A stretch of DNA of 64,000 nucleotides. Source: Kribbella voronezhensis. Lineage in GTDB: Bacteria > Actinomycetota > Actinomycetes > Propionibacteriales > Kribbellaceae. Below the pieces are notes generated by a model that did no database searches, had not been told where the DNA came from, and saw only the letters and a program-made list of their open reading frames with translations. Made by a program: the position numbers and the translations under genes. This document shows, piece by piece, positions 57,643 through 64,000 of the stretch; position 1 is the first letter of the stretch; each line of letters starts with the position of its first letter. The stretch covers positions 1,165,154 to 1,229,153 of the forward strand of contig NZ_SOCE01000001.1 of the NCBI RefSeq assembly GCF_004365175.1, in the 5' to 3' direction.

Positions 57643-58719
57643 CTATCTAGGCGACCACGCGGGAAGCTGATACGAGCTAGCGTCATCAAGAACAAAAGCG
57701 ACACTATGACGAGCGCGAGTCACAGCAACGTAGAAACCGCATGATGTCTTCGGAGCCAGGGGATCGCCAGACTTCAGGAATTTTGCGATGGGCTTCGTGG
57801 GGTATATCAGCACTCGTTCAGTAGTGATCCCCTTAACAACGCCGAAGTTCCTAAACGGAAGGTCTACGTTGGCCGCGGTCCTCCTACTCTCGCGGAGACA
57901 GAGCGGATCGTACCGCTCGACATAGGCAGTGACATGATCGGGTTCGAGCACGAACACGCCATCGTGAGTCGTCGCTTCATTCGCCATCGACTCTGTCGCA
58001 GGGAAGTTGAGAGTCGCCGGGAATATGGTGTCTGAGAACGCCGCTATCTGCTGATTGGAGCGCCACGTCTGGACAGACTTCTCCACATCGAGCAAACCAG
58101 ATTTCTCGTGCTTGGCGAACCAGTCAAGCTTCTTGAGGCCGCGATACTGCTTGAGGTTCGGGTCCTGGGAGTTAGTCTCAAGGACCGATTGTCGAATGTC
58201 CCCGACCATCGTGAGGTCAATTCGTGACTGCATGATTTCCTCTAACATATAGAGATCGCAGCCGGTCAAGTCTTGAACCTCATCGATGTAGATCTCGTCA
58301 TAAATCCGCTGCAGACGGCTAATCGCCATACCCTTGCTTGCTTTCGACGCTTCGGTAGCAAGTTTAGAAAGATACAGCTTGTAGGCGCGACCGTCTCCGT
58401 CGAGATGCCGCTGTTCGCCCTTGGTATACCATCCATTGGGCGGCTTGCCGTCGAAGTTGAGCCCTCGTAGCCGCCGGCCAGGATAGACGAGTGGCAGAAA
58501 TGGGCGGATCCAGTGCCGAAGCAGGAAGGAGTACCACCCCATGACCTCCGGGACTTCCCCGGCAGGACATGCAGCTCGGAGGCGGCTCTCCAACTCTAGT
58601 TGACCAGCAAGTGTGAAGGTGATCGTCAAGATGCGACGCCCCTCGGGAGCCTTCGCGCAGGCATCTACAATTGACTGGGTCTTCCGCGACCCCGCAACCG
58701 CCAAGACCACCTTATTCAT
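57643..58719 (-). CDS. Compact UvrD-like (SF1) helicase, GajB-like
   Basis: A 358-residue superfamily 1 helicase. Motif I AVAGSRKT (7-14; the usual AGSGKT has Arg in place of Gly), motif II IYIDEVQDL (DEVQD at 146-150), motif III VGDIRQSVLE, motif IV TWRSNQQIAAFSD and C-terminal motif VI FYVAVTRARHSVAFVL are all present, but the protein is about half the length of UvrD and shorter than B. cereus GajB. It overlaps the ATPase/Toprim gene stop by 4 bp. This gene order, OLD-family protein then UvrD-like helicase, is the Gabija arrangement. Confidence 0.88.
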   Translation of the reverse strand: MNKVVLAVAGSRKTQSIVDACAKAPEGRRILTITFTLAGQLELESRLRAACPAGEVPEVMGWYSFLLRHWIRPFLPLVYPGRRLRGLNFDGKPPNGWYTKGEQRHLDGDGRAYKLYLSKLATEASKASKGMAISRLQRIYDEIYIDEVQDLTGCDLYMLEEIMQSRIDLTMVGDIRQSVLETNSQDPNLKQYRGLKKLDWFAKHEKSGLLDVEKSVQTWRSNQQIAAFSDTIFPATLNFPATESMANEATTHDGVFVLEPDHVTAYVERYDPLCLRESRRTAANVDLPFRNFGVVKGITTERVLIYPTKPIAKFLKSGDPLAPKTSCGFYVAVTRARHSVAFVLDDASSYQLPAWSPR

Positions 58720-60317
58720 GCGACGAAGTCGATCGCGTCTAGCAAGTACTTCGGGAAGTTCACTTGAGCCTTCGACTCAGCAATACGTAGGGCCGCCTCG
58801 GTCTTGTTGCTGGTCATGTACTCCGGAACTGTCTTGTCGCCCGTGTAGTTCAGGAGGGTCCTGACGTGCGCCTCGCCGCCGTTCGCTTTGATCAGCTGCG
58901 GCTCAAGCGTCCTCCCGTCGATCGGATCGCCGATGAACAACTCCCGAACACCGTTCTCGAGGTACTGGGCGTACAGATCCCTCCAGTGAGAGGGTGCCTT
59001 GTTGTCGTTGTCCCGGAGTGCAGCGAGGCGTCGGTCAAGTGCAGCGCACACCGCCAAGCTCCGAGCGAGGGCAACACCGCCCATCGAGATCACATCCACG
59101 CCGCGAGCGATCGGCGGCACACCATGCTTGTCCTGAAAGGCTCGCTCGAACAACATCTCATCGGATGGGCCTTCGACGAGAACTATCTTCTCCGCCAGGA
59201 CGAGCCTCAGCGTGTCGTAGCCCGACAACTTCTTGAAGTACTTGACGGTACCGGTCGAAAGCTCTGCGAACTGCATCGTCTTGCCTGCGTGCAGGAGGAT
59301 CAGTTTATCCAAGCCAAGTCGGTTGAGAACGAACGAGCTGTGAGTCGTAAGGAAGACCTGCCGACTACCCGCAAGTGTCTCGATCCGGGAAACCAGCTTC
59401 GTCAGGCTCGTGTGAGACAGATGGTTCTCGGGCTCCTCAACCAGCACAAACGCCGTACCGGTGGCACTACGGTTCATCGCCAGAGCGACTTTGATAGCCG
59501 CTTGTTGCCCCTGGCCGGCCATCGCAAATGGCACATCAGCCACCTGCGGCACGATGCCAGATTCCCACGAGGCACTAGAAGACTGGTCCATCTGGAGGCC
59601 GATGGCTCGATCGTGGATTCCCGGCGCTTCGGCTGCTATTCGCTCATTGACCGTATTGAGGGTTGTGCGTGTGATGGTGTGGCGAGCGTTTCGGTGAGCA
59701 ACTGAAATCGCCGCCCGCTCCTTCGCGTCCACATAGTCGCCGAGCATCTCGCGCGTGTGGTAGTCCACCCCTGACGTCGATCGAATGGTCCGCGAGTCGA
59801 TGACCGACACGCCGAGGTCCTTCGGTCGGCGTTTCAAGGGTCCATCGGAAAAGTCGAGCCATTCAACATCGTAGAACTCGACTGGCAGAATGTCCGGACG
59901 GTCCTCGCTTGCGAGGTACTCGGCGCACTCGACCGCGAAATCGCTCGACGGCGTGATCTTAATCCTCACACCTGGCACAGCTTCTTGCCGAGAGTTGTGG
60001 ACGCCGAGAAGCGGCTGCAAAGCATCATCATCGTTCGTGAGGTACAGCTCGATGAGAATTTCCGGCAGCGGTAGTGGCTGATCAGTCGCAAGAGACCTGA
60101 AGTACTCAGCCACTACATCTTGGTTGAACCAGTACGGATTCAGCTCTTCCCGAGCCCACCTACCACTGATCCTCCCCGTCAGCGCCATGGCAATTGCTTC
60201 CATCAGCGTCGACTTCCCAGCTTCGTTATCGCCGACGATGATGTTCATGCCCTGATGAGGCTGTAAGTCGAGATCCTTGAACAGCCGGTATCCCTTGATG
60301 ACGATTCGATCGATCAT
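58716..60317 (-). CDS. OLD-family ATPase/Toprim endonuclease, GajA-like
   Basis: A 533-residue protein. The ABC-type ATPase part has Walker A GDNEAGKS (29-36), signature-like AMAGQGQQAAIKVAL, Walker B AFVLVEEPENHL and the H-loop VFLTTHSSFVL. The C-terminal Toprim domain has KIVLVEGPSDEMLFE (metal-binding Glu), the acidic RDNDNK and DGRTLEPQL, a pattern of OLD class 2 nucleases such as GajA. GajA senses nucleotide depletion and nicks DNA in Gabija. The ATG at 60317 follows AGGAG; an earlier in-frame start lies upstream of the promoter repeat and is rejected. Confidence 0.9.
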   Translation of the reverse strand: MIDRIVIKGYRLFKDLDLQPHQGMNIIVGDNEAGKSTLMEAIAMALTGRISGRWAREELNPYWFNQDVVAEYFRSLATDQPLPLPEILIELYLTNDDDALQPLLGVHNSRQEAVPGVRIKITPSSDFAVECAEYLASEDRPDILPVEFYDVEWLDFSDGPLKRRPKDLGVSVIDSRTIRSTSGVDYHTREMLGDYVDAKERAAISVAHRNARHTITRTTLNTVNERIAAEAPGIHDRAIGLQMDQSSSASWESGIVPQVADVPFAMAGQGQQAAIKVALAMNRSATGTAFVLVEEPENHLSHTSLTKLVSRIETLAGSRQVFLTTHSSFVLNRLGLDKLILLHAGKTMQFAELSTGTVKYFKKLSGYDTLRLVLAEKIVLVEGPSDEMLFERAFQDKHGVPPIARGVDVISMGGVALARSLAVCAALDRRLAALRDNDNKAPSHWRDLYAQYLENGVRELFIGDPIDGRTLEPQLIKANGGEAHVRTLLNYTGDKTVPEYMTSNKTEAALRIAESKAQVNFPKYLLDAIDFVA

Positions 60318-60582
60318 AAATGCTCCTATTATCGCACAGATTGCGCGATAATAGTAAGTTTTATATATACCGAAGCAACGCCATATGAACACGATATGAC
60401 AATGGCTTCGCAACGCAAGCGCGTTGGCATAGTTCACCCACCCCTAGGTATCGATTGCGAGCACCCCCGCTCGCCTCCACCACGAGCAGTATCGCCCGAT
60501 CACGCTCAGTTGCCAAGTGTCAGCTCACGCCGTCCATCTCAAAGAGGCCAACTCCGACCACCAGGACGACTAAGGTCGTGCC
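60318..60582. promoter_or_regulatory. Divergent promoter region with perfect 10-bp inverted repeat
   Basis: On the minus strand a TATATATA-rich stretch (about 60358-60370) precedes CTATTATCGC-(9 nt)-GCGATAATAG, a perfect inverted repeat at 60326-60354. It lies just upstream of the OLD gene SD and overlaps the most likely -10 element (TATTAT). This is the most AT-rich stretch in the window. The repeat is a strong candidate for a repressor or silencer site. The opposite end supplies the promoter for the HNH gene. Confidence 0.72.
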
Positions 60583-61497
60583 GTGAGCCGCGACTACACC
60601 AAACCGACACTCAAGCTTCTCTTCGGCCGCGCAACGCACTGTGCTTACCCCAATTGCACCTCGCCCCTGATCTTCGAGGATCGCGGGCGCTTAACGGTAT
60701 CCGTGGACATCGCACACATCCGGTCCGAGTCGCCTGACGGCCCGCGATACGACTCCACCTACCCAGAGCCGTTGATCGACTCAGAAGAGAATCTCTTGCT
60801 GCTCTGCGGGATCCATCACCGACCCGTCGACCAGCACGAGGTGGACTATCCGGTCTCTGAGCTTCTCGAATGGAAGCGCCGACAGGTCACCGCTAGCTCT
60901 GGTAGGCAGCTCTCCGAACAGCAGCTCGAACAGATCGTGCAGCAGGTACAACAGTCGCTCGCAACACTGACCGAAGTGAAGCTCGCCGTTCAGCCGGTCG
61001 GGTTGGTCCTGGTAAATCACGGGTGGCTGAGCGTCCCGCTTGAAGGCCTCGGGGCGACCACACTCTCCAAGCCGGACCAGGGGCAGTACCTGGGCGTCGA
61101 GGTCACCAACGAAGGGCTCGTGCCAGTGACAGTCAATGCCGTCGGCATCGACGTCGACATCGATGCATCACCCTTCTACGCCAGCTACCAATTTCTGCTG
61201 GACGACTCGTCGTTCCTGCCCTCACGACGGCTCGAGGGCAAGTCGAGTGCCTCATGGCCAGCGCATATCCCTACTGTCCAGGCGAGCATCTTGGAGATCG
61301 CGAAGACGTATAGACGAGTGCCGCGTCGTTTCCGGTGCTTCGTCAAGCCTGGCGCAGGCGACCGAGCGGAGGGTACGTGGATGTCCATCCTGCATCTACC
61401 GATCTGGAAGTCGGACATCACCGAGGAGCGGCTCCTCGACGTCAATACGTCGGCTGCCGAGAGCCAGCAATGGGAGTCCGGCCAGGGCACGTCCTGA
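60583..61497 (+). CDS. HNH-type endonuclease-like protein with C-terminal beta domain
   Basis: A 304-residue protein. The N-terminal domain (1-95) has C20 and C25 (THCAYPNCTSPL), H45 in DIAHIRSESPDGPRY and CGIHHRPVDQHEVDYP (C75, H78, H79, H85), matching the zinc-bound HNH fold of restriction-type endonucleases. A coiled helical linker (LSEQQLEQIVQQVQQSL) leads to a beta-sheet domain (about 130-290) of unknown type. It is divergent from the OLD/UvrD operon. It may be a separate defence nuclease. GTG start at 60583 with AAGG upstream. Confidence 0.83.
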   Translation: MSRDYTKPTLKLLFGRATHCAYPNCTSPLIFEDRGRLTVSVDIAHIRSESPDGPRYDSTYPEPLIDSEENLLLLCGIHHRPVDQHEVDYPVSELLEWKRRQVTASSGRQLSEQQLEQIVQQVQQSLATLTEVKLAVQPVGLVLVNHGWLSVPLEGLGATTLSKPDQGQYLGVEVTNEGLVPVTVNAVGIDVDIDASPFYASYQFLLDDSSFLPSRRLEGKSSASWPAHIPTVQASILEIAKTYRRVPRRFRCFVKPGAGDRAEGTWMSILHLPIWKSDITEERLLDVNTSAAESQQWESGQGTS

Positions 61498-61499
61498 AC

Positions 61500-61640
61500 A
61501 TGGGGGTTGGCCTCGGTGTCGGCAGGGTTCACGAAGCCGAGCTCCTCGTCGCTCGCGACCTGTAGGACCTCGCGCAGGCCTTCGCGGTAGTCCGTGTGGG
61601 GCCATCGAGCAACGCCGCGGATGAGCCGCGGTGACGCACC
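61500..61640 (-). pseudogene. Fragment of an XRE-type regulator gene
   Basis: On the minus strand this segment translates to RLIRGVARWPHTDYREGLREVLQVASDEELGFVNPADTE, a pattern I know from the region following the HTH in actinobacterial XRE regulators. No start codon, HTH or C-terminal part is connected to it, and the frame continues into unrelated sequence. It lies between the HNH gene and the Nudix gene, antisense to both. It is probably the remnant of a gene broken by insertion of the accessory DNA. Assignment is from pattern memory only. Confidence 0.45.
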
Positions 61641-61658
61641 CTTGGGTAGTGTCGTAGC

Positions 61659-62219
61659 GTGACGGCTCATGGCGGTACGGAATCCACGCTCTGGAAGATC
61701 CATGGCGAGCGGCTGATCGATGACACCCGCCGGCTGCGGTTGAGCATCGCGTCGGTCGAGCTACCCGATGGTGTCCAGTTCGAGCAGTACGTCCTGCGGA
61801 TGCCCAAGGCCGCCATGATGGTGGTGCTGGATGACAAGCAAGAGAACGTGTTGATGATGTGGCGACACCGCTTCATCATCGACCGCTGGGTCTGGGAGCT
61901 GCCAGGCGGCTATGTCGATCCTGACGAGGATCCGGCGGTGACGGCGGCGCGGGAGGTTGAGGAGGAGACCGGGTGGCGGCCGCGGAATGTCAAGCCGCTG
62001 GTGTCTCTGCAGCCCTCGGTAGGAACGACAGACGCCGAGAACCTGCTGTTCGTGTCCTACGGTGCCGACTACGTCGGTGAGCCGGAGGACATCAACGAAG
62101 CGGAACGGATCGACTGGGTGCCGCTCGACTCGATCCGCGAACGTATCGACACTGGCCAGATCATCGGCGCGGCGTCCCTCGTCGGTCTGCTGCACGTGCT
62201 GGCGTTCCAGGCCGGCTGA
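61659..62219 (+). CDS. Nudix hydrolase
   Basis: A 186-residue Nudix-fold pyrophosphatase. The Nudix box G-x5-E-x7-REVEEETGW runs from about residue 83 to 106 (GGYVDPDEDPAVTAAREVEEE). The N-terminal part (LRLSIASVELPDGVQFEQYVL) and the later domain (ENLLFVSYGADYV) resemble ADP-ribose pyrophosphatase-type members. The start is GTG at 61659. Its 3' end overlaps the convergent regulator gene by 59 bp. Confidence 0.9.
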   Translation: MTAHGGTESTLWKIHGERLIDDTRRLRLSIASVELPDGVQFEQYVLRMPKAAMMVVLDDKQENVLMMWRHRFIIDRWVWELPGGYVDPDEDPAVTAAREVEEETGWRPRNVKPLVSLQPSVGTTDAENLLFVSYGADYVGEPEDINEAERIDWVPLDSIRERIDTGQIIGAASLVGLLHVLAFQAG

Positions 62220-63789
62220 TCTCGTCCAGCGGTGACACCCCGATCTCGATCAAGCTCTCGAACAGAGAGCTGACAGGCTTGACCTTCTGGTATGGCGCCA
62301 ATTGCGTGCCCAGGTCCAGCAGGTAGCTGCCGCCGCGCATCGATCGCACCGACGCAGCGAGTGTCGTTGCCTCCATTCCAAGCGCGCAGGACTCCTCCAG
62401 CCGACGCTGGTCCGCCAGGATGGTGGCGAGGATGGCTGTGTTGAACAGACGGCCGCGCTCGTACCCGTCGGTCATCTCGAGGGAGCGCCGGGCGAAGGGT
62501 TCAGCATCCTCGGCAAGCCCCAGATCGCGAAAGGCGTGTGCGAATTTTGCTGCCAAGTAGGCGTGGTCGAAGTAGATGAGCCAGTGCGGTCGCTCTTCAG
62601 CGTCCGACTTATTGAACGCCTCCTCGGCGCGGCTCAGTGCAGCCAGACAACCGGTCTTGTCGCCCTGCAGCGCGAGGCCATGGGCTTCCATGACAGCCGC
62701 CTCAGCTTGCAGGAGCTTCGAGCCTGATCGTTTCGCGCTGTGCTGAGCTGCGAGCGCCAGGTCGACGGCGCTGTCGGGGGCACCGTGGAAGGCCGCCTGA
62801 TGACTCATCCCGGCCAACATCTCGCTGGCGAGCCGTTCATCGTCGGCCTCATGACAGAGACGCAGCGCCTGACGCAGATGAGTGTGACCGTCGCCATGGT
62901 GGCCGGTGTCATATGCCATCCAGCCAGCTAAGTGGTGGAGTTCGGCGGCAGCCGCGAACAGGTCGGATCGGCCTCCGCCCGAGGTGCTCTCCCGCAACAG
63001 TGGTGTGACCGTCGAGTTCAGATACGAGCTCACGACCGAACGGCTGTGACCGCCGCCGTACCGGTTGTCGAGGCGACGGAAGACCTGCGTCATCTCGCGA
63101 ATCTCGGTGCTGGCCTCTGGTCTTCCTCGGCTGATACGCCGGTTCGGGCTGGGCGCTGTCCCTGTCAGCAGGCTGGCCCCCACCGCAGTGAGACCCACGC
63201 CGGCCGACTTGATGAACTGCCTCCGATGCACTCCGTCTCCTTCGGCAGGTGATTGAGTCTGCACGATAGAGCGGCGGTCGGGGCGCGTGTATGCGTCGAT
63301 GCCATGCTGGCTGTCGTGGTACTCGGCTGGCGCATGCGACGCTGTCGGACCGGCATGCTCGTTCCCAAGCCCGACGGGCCGAGCCGTCAGGTTGAACCAC
63401 AGCAACTGCTCTGGGATGTGCAGGGCCTGGGCCCAGCGATCGAGCTTGTCGAGGTCGTGCACTGGTATCGCGCTGCGCTCGATCCGGCTGACCTGCCCCT
63501 GAGTGAGTCCGAGCCATTGGCCGACGAGCGCTTGCGTCGGTTCAGGGCGCTGGAGCTTGCGGTAGGCCAGTAGCAGCTTGCCGAAGTGTCGCTCAGCCGC
63601 AGCCTCGGCAAGGGCGTCAGCCTCCCAGAAGTCAGCTGAGAGACGCGGCGCCGCACGGGTCAGCTCGGGGGCACGCCGCTGGCACGGTCCACACTGGTCA
63701 CCATCGTTGTCCGCTGCCAGATATGCACCGCATGAGGGACACAGCCGCCGCTGGGAGCGCGTCACAGGGGCAACACTACCCGTGACCAT
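62161..63789 (-). CDS. Zinc-ribbon/XRE/TPR transcriptional regulator
   Basis: A roughly 542-residue regulator. Two CxxC pairs (C17/C20 and C33/C36) form a short zinc ribbon, followed by an XRE-like HTH (about 85-125, ALVGQWLGLTQGQVSRIERSAI), a stretch with the Tat-like motif HRRQFIKSAGVGLTAVGASLL, and a long TPR-like helical region (about 265-510). Actinobacterial NsdA-like regulators have this combination. The start is ATG at 63789; an ATG further upstream at 63918 overlaps the divergent gene start. Regulated process unknown. Confidence 0.82.
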   Translation of the reverse strand: MVTGSVAPVTRSQRRLCPSCGAYLAADNDGDQCGPCQRRAPELTRAAPRLSADFWEADALAEAAAERHFGKLLLAYRKLQRPEPTQALVGQWLGLTQGQVSRIERSAIPVHDLDKLDRWAQALHIPEQLLWFNLTARPVGLGNEHAGPTASHAPAEYHDSQHGIDAYTRPDRRSIVQTQSPAEGDGVHRRQFIKSAGVGLTAVGASLLTGTAPSPNRRISRGRPEASTEIREMTQVFRRLDNRYGGGHSRSVVSSYLNSTVTPLLRESTSGGGRSDLFAAAAELHHLAGWMAYDTGHHGDGHTHLRQALRLCHEADDERLASEMLAGMSHQAAFHGAPDSAVDLALAAQHSAKRSGSKLLQAEAAVMEAHGLALQGDKTGCLAALSRAEEAFNKSDAEERPHWLIYFDHAYLAAKFAHAFRDLGLAEDAEPFARRSLEMTDGYERGRLFNTAILATILADQRRLEESCALGMEATTLAASVRSMRGGSYLLDLGTQLAPYQKVKPVSSLFESLIEIGVSPLDEISRPGTPARAADRRGTPRR

Positions 63790-63916
63790 CTGCCGGTATG
63801 CGCGGCACGCATATCTTGCCTCGACCCCGCCGCGCATATGTATCGCCGTCGTTTCCCACCACGCAGCGTCATTGGATGGTGGTCGTCCGATAACCCAATC
63901 GACGGGGGTGAGGACC

Positions 63917-64000
63917 ATGTATCACCTGATGTGGCCCCTCTGGCTGCTGGCCAGTGTGCTCTACGCCTTGATGCTCCGCGACATCGTCCGGGAGGTGCGC
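63917..64000 (+). CDS. Start of a small membrane protein gene (3' end beyond window)
   Basis: The ATG at 63917 follows GGTGAGGAC and opens a frame MYHLMWPLWLLASVLYALMLRDIVREVR, a single hydrophobic helix with a basic end, running off the window. Divergent from the XRE/TPR regulator gene. Too little remains to name it. Confidence 0.6.
   Translation, partial: MYHLMWPLWLLASVLYALMLRDIVREVR

Noticed and set aside
58716-60437. Longer N-terminus for the OLD-family protein from 60437
   Set aside because: The added residues are encoded by the AT-rich promoter and inverted repeat; the ATG at 60317 has a proper SD and begins the ATPase fold.

Overview
The window is high-GC actinobacterial DNA. Rare AT codons, GTG starts, tandem secreted hydrolases, AfsR/NB-ARC regulators and MsiK-type ABC importers without their own ATPase fit a soil actinomycete. 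Gene content and codon style suggest a Kribbella-like member of the Propionibacteriales; this is an inference, since no rRNA marker is present. Most of the window is ordinary chromosome. About 54.5-62 kb is accessory DNA with lower GC, repeats, paralogous HTH genes and a defence-type operon.

Layout. 1-5 kb: comEA-comEC (comEC runs off the left edge), a DegV protein and a PNPOx-fold protein. 5-8.8 kb: a large XRE/NB-ARC regulator and a YjbQ protein. 8.8-11.4 kb: leuS behind a leucine leader-peptide attenuator. 11.4-15.2 kb: AraC regulator, PhyH dioxygenase and a sodium:solute symporter. 15.4-17.6 kb: a membrane protein and a two-component system. 17.6-19.7 kb: an EEP hydrolase, a thioesterase and a carboxymuconolactone-decarboxylase-like protein. 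19.7-25.8 kb: a carbohydrate ABC importer ending in a GH95 glycosidase, with a strong stem-loop before the GH95 gene. 26-32.5 kb: GNAT, a collagen-like exported protein preceded by a tRNA-like stem-loop, a frameshifted MFS gene, TerC behind a manganese (yybP-ykoY type) riboswitch, and a quinone oxidoreductase. 32.6-42.6 kb: a secreted CBM/FnIII/sorbosone-dehydrogenase-like protein behind a 19-bp palindrome, a methyltransferase, a SUMF1-fold protein, an NmrA-like protein, GuaB1, a phospholipase-D-fold protein, GNAT, VOC, cysteine dioxygenase and a frame-broken LysR gene. 43-52.2 kb: two paralogous epoxide hydrolases (one cytosolic, one with a Tat signal), an enoyl-CoA hydratase, an AfsR-like regulator, a DrrAB-type ABC exporter and a methyltransferase. 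52.2-55.2 kb: DUF402, an alpha/beta hydrolase, a lipoprotein and a YCII protein.

Accessory region (54.6-62 kb): two copies of a repeat flank the YCII gene. Two tandem paralogous HTH proteins follow. Then comes a three-gene operon on the minus strand: an OLD-family ATPase/Toprim protein, a compact UvrD-like helicase and a third protein with a C-terminal R-x4-H (HEPN-like) motif. The first two genes match the arrangement of Gabija (GajA/GajB); the third gene is not a standard Gabija component and is the best candidate for something undescribed. The operon promoter carries a perfect 10-bp inverted repeat. A divergent HNH protein, a remnant of an XRE regulator gene, a Nudix hydrolase and a zinc-ribbon/XRE/TPR regulator complete the right end.
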